Of a stretch of 64,000 bases of DNA, positions 11,723-22,669 are shown piece by piece. A model generated the notes under the pieces. It was not told where the DNA came from. It saw nothing but the letters and a program-made list of their open reading frames with translations, and made no database searches. How positions within the stretch are numbered: the stretch's first letter is position 1; each line of letters starts with the position of its first letter. Source of the DNA: Prorocentrum cordatum (taxonomy: Eukaryota > Sar > Dinophyceae > Prorocentrales > Prorocentraceae); contig CAUYUJ010000922.1 of assembly GCA_963575745.1 (NCBI GenBank), positions 1 to 64,000 of the forward strand, read 5' to 3'. The position numbers and the translations under genes are program-made.

Positions 11723-11979
11723 CGCCCAGTTTGGGTGGTTTTGCGAAAATTTGAAAGATATTTGACCATTTATTTTGAAAAAGCAGATTTTTACGCCGAG
11801 CATTGGCATATGAACTCCTCTCTGACAGCAGCTCAGCTCTCTCGATGCATTTTTGCATGAGTTGACTTCCGGGAACTTAGCGAATATGAACGTCGAAAAA
11901 ATCGAATTTCAAGATTTTCGAAAAATCTCAATTTTTTGATTCTGTGTCGATTCTCTGCACTCTTACTAGTGAGAGGAGC

Positions 11980-12065
<86 letters not shown>

Positions 12066-12072
12066 CAAAAAG

Positions 12073-12156
<84 letters not shown>

Positions 12157-12258
12157 AAAAAAGAAAATAAAAAAAAAAAAAAAAAAAAACAAGAAAAAAA
12201 AAAAAAAAACTACGAGGTTCCGGCGGTGACAGGTTGAAGGTTTCACCGCCGGCGCAGT
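11723..12258 (+). repeat. Family II variant, split by poly(A)
   Basis: The body starts at TTGGGTGGTTTTGCG and carries AGCAGATTTTTACGCC. The usual GGAGCTCTACGAGG end is split by an A-tract (11983-12209). The hairpin arms are CCGGCGGTGA (12220-12229) and TTTCACCGCCGG. Confidence 0.75.
11983..12209 (+). repeat. 227-bp poly(A) tract
   Basis: Nearly pure A with a few C, G and T interruptions. It separates GGAGCTCTA from CTACGAGG, so CTA appears on both sides. The Lys-rich and Phe-rich open frames across it are artefacts. Confidence 0.95.
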
Positions 12259-13636
12259 TGTGCTGGGGGAGCTTAAGAGTAATTCCGGGGCGCTGGAGAG
12301 CTAGTTGGCAAGAAAAATCTCGACAGACCTTTTGGTGACTTTTGGTCGGTTGAAATTTTTGTTCTCGAAATTTGAACATTCGTTAGAGCTCTAGTATTTT
12401 TTCCCGTGATATTCGATCTTATTCCCGATCGCCGTTTTGATATCAGCTCGATCGGGTACTCTTTACTGCCAAAAAGCACACGGGCGGGATCGGCTGTTTC
12501 GGGCCATCTTGTCACGCGGTGACGGTTTTCTCAAGATAACTCGAGCTTTAGAAACATTTACAGAGGCTGGGAAGCACAGCTAATCGATTCAGAATGATCG
12601 GCGCGTTTCGGCTGTTGGAACCATAGGTCTGAAATCGCTTTTGCTAAGCCGAGATAGGTCCGCAAACCTTTTCGTATTATTCGAGTCAACTTGATATGCG
12701 TTGTCGGTATTTTCTACTTAACTCGAGCTGTAGGGTAGCTACAGTGCTGGTAAGCACACCTACCGCACTCAGAATCATCAGGCGCGTTCGCCTGTTGAAT
12801 CCAGAGCTCTGAACGCGTCCTGCTGCCGATTCTAGAGTCCGCGAACTATTCGTATTCGAGTCATCTGATAGACGAGATGCTGTCGTTCTCTGCACTTAAC
12901 TCGGGCTGTAGGGGACCCCGCTGCAATGGCTGTAATCACTGAATCGATTCGGAGACATCGTCGCGTCCGCCTTTCAATCCAAGGCTCCAAATCTGTCTGC
13001 TGCCGAACTAAGTCCCCGAAAAACTATTCGTATTTGTTCGATGCTTCCCTGAGGGTCTGTCGACTTTCTGCCTTAACTCGCACTTAACTGGGGCTGCATG
13101 GCTGGTATCACTGGAATCGATTCGGAGACATATGCGAGTCCGCCTTTCGAATCCGAGCTCCGAACTCTGTCGGTCTGCTGCCGAAGTAGGTCTCTAGGTC
13201 CGCAAACTCTTCGTATTGTTCGGTCATCCTGAGAGGTGGCTGTCGTTTTCCTGCACTCAACTCGGCTGTAAGGGGGGCTGCAGGGCTGGTTATTCACAGG
13301 AGTCGAGTCAAGACATCAGACGCGTCCGGCTGTCGCATGCAGAGGGCTGAACTCGGTCTGATACTCGAGCTAGGTTTGCCAAACTATTCGTATTGTTCGA
13401 GTCATCTTGAGAGGTGCTGTCGATTTACGCACGTAACTCGGGCTGTAGGAGAGCTACAGAGCGCGTACAGAAGACAATCGAGAAGCACCGGGGGCGTTCG
13501 GCTGTTGCATCCGAGAGGTGTGAAATTGCTTGGGCTGAAACACTAATTTTTCGGTGTAATTTTTTTCGACATTATATGTTGTCAGGAAGCTCTACGAGTC
13601 CCCCGGCGGTAAGAAAGGTTGACGGTTTACCGCCGG
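12259..13636 (+). repeat. Family I satellite unit with intact hairpin (13603-13636)
   Basis: The head begins after a remnant mini-hairpin (GAGCTTAAGAGT). The monomers here carry many single-base deletions relative to other arrays (12830-13280), so this copy looks older. The hairpin is perfect. Confidence 0.85.
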
Positions 13637-14992
13637 CGCCCAGTTTGGGTGGTTTTGCGAAAATTTGAAAGATATTTGACCATTTATTTTGGCTCAAGGA
13701 AGCTCTACGAGTCCCCCGGCGGTAACGAAGGTTGAGCAGAGCTTACTGAACTCGGTCTGCTAGCCGAGCTAGGTCCGCAAACCTGTTCGTATTATTCGAG
13801 TGATCTTGACAGAAACTCTCCGTTTTCTGTCTTTAACTCGAGCTGTAAGACAGCTACAGAGCTGATTCACTATAAGTCAGATTATTGGTAAGTGCTGTCT
13901 GTTTTCTCAACTTAAGTCGAGTTAGGAAGCTCAACGAGTCTCCCGGCGGTAACCAAGGTTGACGGTTTACCGTCGGCGTCCAGTTTTCATAACTTTGGCT
14001 CAGTTGAAAGTGACTCGTAGAGCTTCCCTAAGCTGGCAGCTGGAAGCTAAGATTAACTCCGGCGCGCTGAGCTAGTAACCCTTTGCAAGTTATTGCTGGA
14101 AGTTAAGAGTAATTCCGGCTCAAAATTCAGATTCGTTTGAGCTGCAGTATTTTTTTCCGTGATATTCGATCTTATTCCCGCTCGCCATCTCGATCTCAGC
14201 TCGATCGGATACCTTTCACTGCGAAAAAGCGTCCCGGCGGGATCGGCCGTTTCGAGTCATCTTCATACGCGTTCTCAGTATTTTGTACGCTCTGCAGCTA
14301 CAGAGCTGGTCAGCATACCTATCGCATTCAGAATCATCAGGCGCGTTTGCCTCGGTCTGAACTCGGTCTGCTAGCGGAGCTAGGCCCGCAAACCTATTTG
14401 TATTATCCGAGTCATCTTGACAGACGCTGTCGGTTTTCGGACTTAACTCGAGCTGCAGGGCCAGAGCTCATAGTCACAGAAATCGATTGGGAGTCATCAG
14501 ACGTTCTCTGTTCATCCAGAGCTGCCCAAGCTAGGTTCGCGAAACTATTCGTATTCTCCGAATCTGAAGTGCTCTCAATTTTCTGTGCTGGGAGAGGGCT
14601 ACAGTGCTGCTGGTCACTGAAATCGATTCGGACTGATGAGGCGCGTCCGTCCGTCGAACCGAACACCCGGAACTCGTCCTGCTGCTCGAACTAGGTCGGC
14701 GAAACTTGTATTAGTCGAGTCATCCTGAGAGATGCTGTCGGTTTTCTGCATTTAATTCGCGCTCTAGAGGGGCTGCAGGCTGGTAATCACATGAGTCGAT
14801 TCGGAGACATCAACCGCGTCCGCCTGTCGCATTCAGAGGTCTGAACTCGGTTGGATATTCGAATTGTGTTGCGAAGCTGTTTTTTTTTTAGAGTCATCTT
14901 GAGAGGTCCGAAATCGCTTGGGCTGAGAAACTAGTCGTTTTCTGGAGTTTTTTCCCACATTATATACTGTCAGGAAGCTCTACGAGTCCCCC
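13637..14992 (+). repeat. Rearranged family I/II fragments
   Basis: A family II body fragment (13637-13690) joins a family I tail at GGCTCAAGG. A half hairpin (13709-13718) follows, then monomer pieces, a hairpin with one mismatch (13943-13976), a short head (14100-14250) and monomers to a decayed hairpin near 14993-15020. Confidence 0.75.
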
Positions 14993-15020
14993 CCGGCGGT
15001 AAGAAAGGTTGACTGTTTAA

Positions 15021-15583
15021 CGGCGCCCAGTTGGCCAAAAAAATCTGGACGGAACTTTTGGTGATTTTTGCTCGGTTGAATTTTTTTTCTCGAAATTCAA
15101 CAATTCGTTTGAGCTCTAGTATTTTTTCCCGTGATATTCGACCTTATTCCCGCTCGCCATCTTGATTTCAGCTCGATCGGGTGAATATTACTATCGAAAA
15201 GCACTGTGGCGGGATCGGCCGTTTGGAGTCATCTCGAGAGGAGGGCTACAGTGCTGATGGTCAGAGGAATCGATTTGAGATCAAGCGCGTCCGCCTGTCG
15301 AATCCAGAGCTCGGAACCCGGTCTGCTGCCCGAATTAGATCTGCGAAAATATTGTATTGTTCGAGTCATCCTGAGAGGTGCTGTCGGTTTTCTGCACTTA
15401 ACTTGGGCTGTAGTGGGGCTGCGGGGCTGGTAATGACAGGAGTCGATTCGCAGACATCAGACGCGTCCGCCTGTTGCATTCAGAGATCAAATAATATCCA
15501 CTATAAGTTGGAATGTTGGTTGGTGCTGTCGGTTCTCTCAACTTAAGTCGAGCTCGGAAGCTCTACGAGTTTCCCGGCGGTAA
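15021..15583 (+). repeat. Short family I unit ending in an occupied hairpin (left half)
   Basis: The head and about two monomers are present, then a tail. Hairpin left arm CCGGCGGTAA is at 15574-15583. Its right arm TTACCGCCGG is 5 kb away at 20562-20571, because two retroelements lie in the loop. Confidence 0.85.
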
Positions 15584-15592
15584 CCAAGGTTG

Positions 15593-15811
15593 GGACAGGA
15601 TGGGATGTGATTGTGATTGTGCTCATTCACGCCTTCTCATAAGAGTTGGTCACCGTGTGTGTGTACTTGACCTCTCATCCTCATTATAAGAGTTGGCTTT
15701 CGCCTCTGATCGTTTGGATCGTCGAGGCATCCGCCTACTCCCGATACGCCCGCTTCTTGCTTCCGACTAGGCTGGAAAGCCTGCACAGTCGACCGCAAAG
15801 TCCGCAAAAAA
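15593..15811 (+). mobile_element. Severely 5'-truncated copy of the element B 3' end
   Basis: By eye it is identical to 26533-26751, the 3' end of element B. It is flanked by CCAAGGTTG at 15584-15592 and 15812-15820, a target duplication of at least 9 bp. It ends with the tandem CCGCAAAG / CCGCAAAAA tail shared by B and C. Only 3' UTR sequence is present, with no coding. Confidence 0.88.
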
Positions 15812-15822
15812 CCAAGGTTGAC

Positions 15823-16275
15823 ACTTCGACACTATACAACGTGAAGCGTGCTTTTGATGATGCTTTAACTCCGAATCCCCAGAGGAATGCGGCTCAGGTT
15901 TCGAGGTCACCTCCAGACTATGACAGCATGTTCCAGGGCATGTTACAACGACCCAGTCGGGTCCGCGTACGTATAGAAGCTCCACCATGGAAACGTGATC
16001 ATATCGGAGCTGTGGGACGCTTCTATGGGACATACCGCGAGTGTACCAACAGTGAGGCCATGGAGATCAGGGGGGAGACAGGATCGGGACCCAACGGACG
16101 GAGCACAATGTGGACCAAGCCGCAGGATCCTCAGCATCGACCTGTGGAACTGGCATCCTTTCGTATCAATACGGGGTGGACAGTGGACCGCGAGATCTGG
16201 GAGGGTGTACTTATGCGCAGCGGTGTGACGACTACATACGACACATTTGTTGCGAGTCTTGCCGGCAGGGTGTGA
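15823..16275 (+). CDS. Element A ORF1, C-terminal fragment
   Basis: About 150 codons remain of the ORF1 C-terminal domain. The segment RVRVRIEAPPWKRDHIGAVG aligns with VKVHVECAPWRTPHVQHIGK of element F ORF1, and a later INTGWTVD aligns with VHSGWALH. The open frame extends upstream into the B-tail copy only by chance. It ends at TGA 16273-16275, followed by CGGTGC and a predicted stem-loop, and the next ORF is in the same frame. The domain is not one I recognise. In related elements it lies behind a coiled coil, so a role as RNA-binding ORF1 protein is inferred. Confidence 0.7.
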   Translation, partial: TSTLYNVKRAFDDALTPNPQRNAAQVSRSPPDYDSMFQGMLQRPSRVRVRIEAPPWKRDHIGAVGRFYGTYRECTNSEAMEIRGETGSGPNGRSTMWTKPQDPQHRPVELASFRINTGWTVDREIWEGVLMRSGVTTTYDTFVASLAGRV

Positions 16276-16332
16276 CGGTGCAGAGGTGCCAGTCGGGCTG
16301 GTGGCCCCACAGCCCAGCATAGGCTAGGCACC
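16273..16332 (+). promoter_or_regulatory. Candidate UGA readthrough signal, element A
   Basis: TGA at 16273-16275 is followed by CGGTGCAGA, then a nested stem-loop: GGTGCC 16285-16290 pairs GGCACC 16327-16332, and GGGCTG 16295-16300 pairs CAGCCC 16310-16315. UGA CGG plus a stem-loop about 8-9 nt downstream is a known readthrough class in plant viruses such as tobraviruses. Function here is inferred. Confidence 0.6.
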
Positions 16333-17715
16333 CAGAATCTTATGAAACAAGGGGCTACAGCAGATCGGGGATTTGCTTGCATGAGGGCACTTCTTTCTCA
16401 CGGCTGTGAAGTGTTCTGTTTACAGGAGTGTGAACACTTACCGTCCAATTCAATTCAGCTGCTTGGCTGGCACCTAGTTTATTCAAGTGACAGGAAGGCT
16501 TCCATAGCTTTGAGGGGGAAGTCTTGTCACAACATAGTTCGTTCTTGGAACAATCATGCTCGTCTTGCTATTGTGTGCTTGCGTCATCCGTGTATCTTTC
16601 TTGTCTCTGCGTACTTTCCGAATAGATCGGAGAATCGTTCATTGGAGGTGGCTTTTGAGATGCTGAAAACAATCGAAACAACTTATCGGAGGTGGAAGGA
16701 GGAGTGCAGATACACATGCGAGCTTGTGATTGCAGGGGATTTTAATGTTGAGCTTGCGCCCGACATCACCTGTTCAGGAGGCACGGTGACTGGAGGTGCC
16801 GTGCAGATTCTCGACGGGAGGGGATATGGGAATGATACGGAGGATAGACGGTGGGAGGAGGACATGTGGCGATCCCATCTGCAGGAGTGGCTATGTCGGA
16901 TGCGCTTGCTGGCAGTCAATCCTCTTGGCTCGCCGTACTCTCGGCAGCCGACCTTCGTGCATCGTGCGAACAATGCTCGACGCAAGTCTGGGGCGAAGAC
17001 TATTGCGCCAAAAGTGCTTGACTATCTCATGGTCCCACAATCCTGGGAGGGTGACTTGGTTGAATGCCGAACGGATTGGATCCCAGAGACCCCGACTACC
17101 AACTTCTCGGATCACGCCTGTGTCTACGCCGAGTTCCAGATGCAGAACCCTCAGGTCACGAAATATCAAGGCCCCCCTAGCCACCACACAAGCCACAAAG
17201 AGTTCCAATCGTATCGGGAGGAGGCTCAATTCCAGGTCCTGGCGGACGTACAGATCCCGACGGTACCCCCACAACGTATTGCTGGAACGATTCCTGGACA
17301 TGCGTTACCACTCCTCACGGTGAGGGCCCCCAGGTACTCTAGAGGGCTCCCACCAAGTAGGACTCCTCAGCATGCCGAGCTGGAGGTACAACTCAGAGAG
17401 GCACGTGCTAGGAAGGACAGAGCGTTGGCTCGAGACTTTCGACGTCGCATCAGACCGCTGGCGCGGGAATATCGCCGACGGAAGGTGGAGTGGGAGGCAC
17501 TACCATCTAGGAAGGGGAGGAGGACACGTGTGACGGAGTTGAGGGTGACGGATACTGGGGGAGGGGATATGGGGCCTACGACTATGATGACGGAGGACAG
17601 GGAACTGTGGGCGGAGGAGGTGGAGCGATATGCTGTGCAGAGTATGACTTGTGATGACTCCAGAGCCCGCAATCGGGAGCTTGTGTCCACAGTGCGTCGC
17701 CATGCATCTCAATCA
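16276..17715 (+). CDS. Element A ORF2 part 1: AP-type endonuclease (EEP)
   Basis: The frame is continuous with ORF1 after the TGA. Endonuclease motifs in order are GTQNLMKQ (the usual WN block, here without the Trp), VFCLQECEHL (catalytic Glu), IALRGK, FLVSAYFP, VIAGDFNVELAP (GDFN, about 16735), PKVLDYLMVP and FSDHACVYAEF (SDH, about 17106). A basic region, ARARKDRALARDFRRRIRPL, links to the RT. The first ATG in frame is at 16342, downstream of the NLMKQ block start, which favours entry from ORF1 by readthrough. The formal frame stays open to 17931, but the true product leaves it near 17705-17760 through a frameshift. Confidence 0.85.
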
Positions 17716-20544
17716 ACAGCCTCTCGGACAACACACTTACGATCACATACTCTACTATTCTGCAGGCGCGGAGCAGGCTCCGAACAGGACGGGCCTGTGG
17801 GCCCGACGGCATCTCGGTTGAACTTCTCAAAGCTCTTTCGTGGAGGTCAGTGCGTTCTATTGGTAAGGTTTTCTCTGATATATTCAACGGGCTTCGCCCG
17901 ACGCCAAGGGAATGGCAGGAAGTATACCTAACACTTATGCCGAAAACGAGTAAACTGGAAACATTGCGACAGACAAGGAACCTGCTTGTTGGAAATACCT
18001 TGGCCAAGTGGTATCTCACGTGTGTGACGATTTTACTGGAACGATGTGTGGAACCCTTCATGAGTGATATGGCGGTTTACGGTTTTACCAGCGGACGGCG
18101 TTGCTGGGAGATTTCATCGGCCATGAAATGTATTGCACAGCATGCTTCCACATGGGGGCGAGATCAAACGGCGTGGCTCCTCAGCTGTGACATCGAGCGG
18201 GCGTTCGATGCTGTGACGCTGCCGACAGTCTCGAGAGCGATGACGGCCCTGGGGATCAGTGCACGGTTACAGTACGCGTTATTGGAGCCTCTCTCATCTA
18301 CCTCATGCGCGGTGCTGTTTGAAGGAGTGACAATCCCCAATGTGCAGTGGGATAGGTCGCTCCGTACTGGGGGTACCGAATCACCTATCGCGTTTACTAT
18401 TGTCACTATTGCTATGTGGCGTGATGTGATTGCTCGCCTGGACCAGCGCGGTGTCGGAGTCGAGATGCCATGCCATGATGATCACTGCCGGTATGCACGA
18501 TGGAACCATGCTCTCTGGGCTGACAATATTTTTCTGGCCGCCAAGTCAGCGTCGGAGGCGCAGGTAGCAGCCACTGCCTTCACTACTGCTCTCAGGGATT
18601 GGGGGATGGAGTGGAAGGAGGAGAGTTTAGAAATGATGGTGTGTGGTACTCAGTACACTGATACGGTCACGGTTCAGATTGGCTCGCGGATTGTACCTTT
18701 CAAGCATGTTGAGAGTTTGAATGTGCTGGGGTATCAGATTCCCAGAAGTTTCACTGCTATCCACACGGATGTGCAGGAGCGCGTCCAGCAGGCCCGACGG
18801 GCGTTCTTTGCGCAGGTGCAGTATTTTACGTGCAGGGCGTTGCCTCTGGTGAAGAAGTTTCGTCGATATCAATCGACTGTGCAGAGCCGCCTTTTATATG
18901 CAGCAGAGGCCATCACGATTGACAGTGAGTGTGTGAGGGTTATCCATGCGTTCGAGGGTATGTGTCTTCTGAGAATGTCAGGGAGGAGGAAGCCAGGAGA
19001 TGTGGGGTGGGAGGTATGGCGGCCAGCTGCACTGACACGAGTCAGGACAATCTTCTGCGATGGGGGTTTCCCATCGGCTGTGCAGATGCTGTGCTGGAAG
19101 AGCTGGGGCATGATGCGCTCCACGAGGCAATATTTACTATCTTTGGAGGAGGACAGGACGGCAAGGGCGGAGGTTGAGGTGGAGGGATCAACGACTCAAC
19201 GTGCTAAACGTGTTCGCTTTGCGGAGGGACGGGGGGAGGATGTCCCTGCTACGACTATGATGGATGTGGAGGGGAGGATTACGGATATGGAGAGGCGGCT
19301 GGAGGATCTATGCACGCAGGTCGCCTGTTCCATTGCCCGCTCACAGCCGATGCCCTCTGGAGAGGGAGCTGCCCATGCTCTCAGAGACGAGCCACTTGCC
19401 GTCTCAAGAGGGAGGAGGGCCTTTCGAGACTCCCGACGCGCACTTATGATGTACAACGTTGGCTGGATCACGGCTCGCGACACAATAACAGAGGTTCTAC
19501 GACAACACGGCAACAGGGCCTTATCTAGTTCGGGCAAACGGCTTCGTGGAGGCCCTGTGTCTGTGGGCGGACGGTCTTGGCAGTTCCCATACATTCAGTT
19601 CTTTGGGGAAAAGTGGTGGGAGTCTGTACGGGGTGATTGGGTTCAGTTCTTGGAGGTATGGAAGCAACTCCTTATACAATACAACAAAACTAAGGTCTAT
19701 GATTACTTTGTGGTGTCTTGGAAGGGTTCTCCTAATGGACCTCGAGGCTCCCCTGAGGCTCGAGAGAAGGCCGATACTGAGACGGTCGACGCCGCGACCA
19801 ACCCTCTGCACCCCAAGTATGACCCCAAAGAGTCCGCCAAGCTTGCAATACGTTATGCTATGATCCAGGAACGTGCGACTGTGTGGGATATATCGTCAGA
19901 GGGTTTTGCTGCTGAGTTCAAGGGCGACTCACTACTTATCTGCTCCTGGCTCCAGGGTAAATGGAGATGTGAGAATCGGGGCTACTGCAAGAGGACAGCT
20001 GCCATGATTGATTGTACCTTTGAGCTCGCTGCGAGTTTCAATTTGAGGCCTGCTGCCTTGGGACGTGAGATATGGAGACACGAATTCAGGGAGGACAATA
20101 CACGAGCGGATGAATTGACTCATGAGGCCAGATATGGCCGCACATTCTACAGAACTCATTGTTATCTATATCCATTCGAAACTTATCTCGTACCGTTCGC
20201 TATCAGGGGAGGCTTTGATGGCGGGGTTGACCAGCAAGGATCAGGATGTGGTTTCTGGCTTCAGATCGGCTTAATCAATACTCAGTGCAATCCCAGTGAG
20301 ATAGGCATCGCTTCCGCGAGAACCGTGGGCCCCTTCCCTGCTGGGCATGAGTTTGCTGTTTCTAGTGCCGTGCCCCTCGTTTGGAGGGATGTGGCCGAGG
20401 CCGCGTGGCTCCTCGAAGGAGCTACAGTCACAGAATGTGAATTGTCGGCAGCCGAAGCGCTGCTCAGCGCTGCCCGTGTGTTGCTGCGGGACCGGTCCTC
20501 GCCCAGCTGCACCCAGCTGGGAACGCGAGTCCAAACAAACAAAC
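17715..20544 (+). CDS. Element A ORF2 part 2: WADN reverse transcriptase and permuted RNase H
   Basis: RT motifs in order are GRACGPDGISVELLKAL (about 17785), VYLTLMPK, NTLAKWYLTC, YGFTSGRR, LLSCDIERAFD (motif A, about 18180), RTGGTESPIAFTIV (motif B), ALWADNIFLA (motif C, 18516-18527) and NVLGYQI. The second catalytic Asp of YxDD is Asn. The C-terminus has FKGDSLLICSW (about 19920), NTRADELTHEA (about 20098), GGFDGGV (about 20210) and TVTECELSAAEALL (about 20425): the four RNase H acidic positions, in permuted order. A central basic segment RAKRVRF may be a nuclear signal. There is no own stop codon: the frame runs through the tail into satellite to 20744. Part 1 is in another frame because of an indel at about 17705-17760. 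Confidence 0.88.
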
Positions 20545-20547
20545 AAA

Positions 20548-21423
20548 CCAAGGTTGACGGTTTACCGCCGGCGCCCAGTTATGTTTTCGAAATTCAACAA
20601 TTCGTTAGAGCTCTAGTATTTTTTCCCGTGATATTCGATCTTATTCCCGCTCGCCATCTTGATCTCAGCTCGATCGGGTGGGTATTACTGTCGAAAAGCG
20701 TCATGGCGGGATCGGCCGTCTCGAGTCATCTTGTCACGCGCTGACGGTTTTCTTAAGATAACTCGAGCTTCAGGACAGCTACAGAGCTGGTAAGCACAGC
20801 TAATCGATCCAGAATGATTAGGCGCGTTCGCCTGTTGAATCCAGAGGTCTGAACTCGGTCTGCTAGCCGAGCTAGGTCGTCAAACCTATTCGTATTATTC
20901 GAGTCATCGTAGCAGACGCTCTCGGTCTTCTGTACTTAACTTGTGCCGTAGGGCAGTTACAGAGCTCATAGTCACAGAAATCGATTGGAAATCATCAGAC
21001 GCGTTCGTCTGTTCAATCGAGAGCTCTGAACTCGGCCTCCTGCCCGAGCTAGGTTCGCGAAACTATTCGTATTGGTCGAGTCATCCTGAGAAGTGCTCTC
21101 GGTTTTCTGCACTTAACTCGTGCTGGGGGAGGGCTACAGCTGCTGGTCACATGAATCGATTTGGAGACATCAGGCGCGTCCGTCTGTCGAACCCAGAGCT
21201 CGGAACTCGGTCTGCTGCTCGAACTAGGTCCACGAAATTATTGTATTATTCGAGTCATCCTGAGAGCTGCTGTCGGTTTTCTGCACTTAACTCGGGCTTT
21301 GGGGGGGCTGCAGGGCTGGTAATCACAGGAGTCGATTCGCAGACATCAGACGCGTCCGCCTGTCGCATTCAGAGGTCTGAACTCGGTTTGATACTCGAGC
21401 TGGGTTGCCAAACTGTTTTTTTC
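20548..21423 (+). repeat. Hairpin right half and next family I unit
   Basis: TSD copy 20548-20557 and right arm 20562-20571 are followed by a head (GTTTTCGAAATTCAACAATTC) and about four monomers up to a T-run at 21416-21423, where an unrelated roughly 2-kb segment begins. Confidence 0.85.
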
Positions 21424-21504
21424 CCAACCATCCTGTGGTGTTGGGTCCTCGTTTTGAAGAGACGTCGCCCCGCGTTCCTTCCTTCCCGCTGCCCCCTCCC
21501 TCCT

Positions 21505-21588
21505 CCCATCTTCATCATCATCGTCATCATCCCCATCATCGTCATCGTCATCATCATCTGTCGTCATCATCATTATCACCACCCATGT
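21505..21588. repeat. (CAT/CGT)n microsatellite
   Basis: CATCATCAT with CGT and CCC interruptions, immediately upstream of the minisatellite. It encodes Asp-rich frames on the minus strand by chance. Confidence 0.9.
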
Positions 21589-21589
21589 C

Positions 21590-22615
21590 GGCACACCCCT
21601 CACACGTTTCGTGACCCCATAGGGAGCTCCACCGAAGGTCCCAGTGCGTGTGCCCGCATGCGTCCCGCACACTCATTTCGGCACACCCCTCACACGTTTC
21701 GTGGCCCCATAGGGAGCTCCACCGAAGGTCCCAGTGGGTGTGCCCGCATGCGTCCCGCACACCCATTTCGGCACACCCTCACACGTTTCGTGGCCCCATA
21801 GGGGCTCCACCGAAGTGCCCGCATGGCACACCACACCCCTCACACGTTTCGTGGCCCCACTCCACCGAAGGCCCAGTGGTTGCCCGCATGCATCCCCGCA
21901 CACCCATTTCGGCACACCCCTCACACGTTTCGTGGCCCCATAGGGAGCTCCACCGAAGGTCCCAGTGGGTGTGCCCGCATGCGTCCCGCACACCCATTTT
22001 GGCACACCCTTCACACTATTCGTGGCCCCATAGGGAACTCCACCGAAGGTCCCAGTGGGTGTGCCCGCATGCGTCCCGCACACCCATTTCGGCACACCCC
22101 TCACACGTTTCGTGGCCCCATAGGGAGCTCCACCGAAGGTCCCAGTGGGTGTGCCCGCATGCGTCCCGCACACCCATTTCGGCACACCCCTCACACGTTT
22201 CGTGGCCCCATAGGGAGCTCCACCGAAGGTCCCAGTGGGTGTGCCCGCATGCGTCCCGCACACCCATTTCGGCACACCCCTCACACGTTTCGTGGCCCCA
22301 TAGGGAGCTCCACCGAAGGTCCCAGTGGGTGTGCCCGCATGCGTCCCGCACACCCATTTCGGCACACCCTCACACGTTTCGTGGCCCCATAGGGGGCTCC
22401 ACCGAAGGTCCCAGTGGGTGTGCCCGCATGCGTCCCGCACACACATGTCGTCCCACCCCTCACACGTTTCGTGGCCCCATAGGGAGCTCCACCGAAGGTC
22501 TCAGTGGGTGTGCCCGCATGCGTCCCGCACACCCATTCCGGCACATCCCTCACACGTTTCGTGGCCCCATAGGGAGCTCCACCGAAGGTCCCCGTGGCGC
22601 AGTCCACATGCGTCT
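21590..22615 (+). repeat. 90-bp minisatellite, about 11 copies
   Basis: The unit contains CGGCACACCCCTCACACG, TTCGTGGCCCCATAGGG, AGCTCCACCGAAGGTCC and GTGTGCCCGCATGCGTCC. The period is exactly 90 bp in the central copies (for example unit starts at 22081 and 22171). Copies at 21770-21900 are shortened and scrambled. A degenerate outlier lies at 23306-23367. Because 90 is divisible by three, both strands show long open frames with 30-residue repeats; these are not taken as genes. Confidence 0.92.
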
Positions 22616-22669
22616 CCTTTGCCCAGTACAGCGTTACGTGGCCCCATATGGAGCCCCACCGCAGGTCCC

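Larger units (their letters stand above)
15822..20547 (+). mobile_element. Element A: hairpin-loop-inserted LINE (ORF1 C-term, EEP, WADN-RT, permuted RNase H)
   Basis: The element is bounded by CCAAGGTTGA on the left (15812-15821) and right (20548-20557); the shared sequence can be extended to about 14 bp. It ends in a (CAAA)n tail. The 5' end is truncated inside ORF1. ORF1 and the endonuclease frame are collinear, separated by one TGA. One frameshift lies between endonuclease and RT. It sits directly downstream of the B-tail copy in the same loop. Confidence 0.9.

Noticed and set aside
11936-12246. Lys-rich and Phe-rich ORFs
   Set aside because: They arise from the poly(A) tract only.
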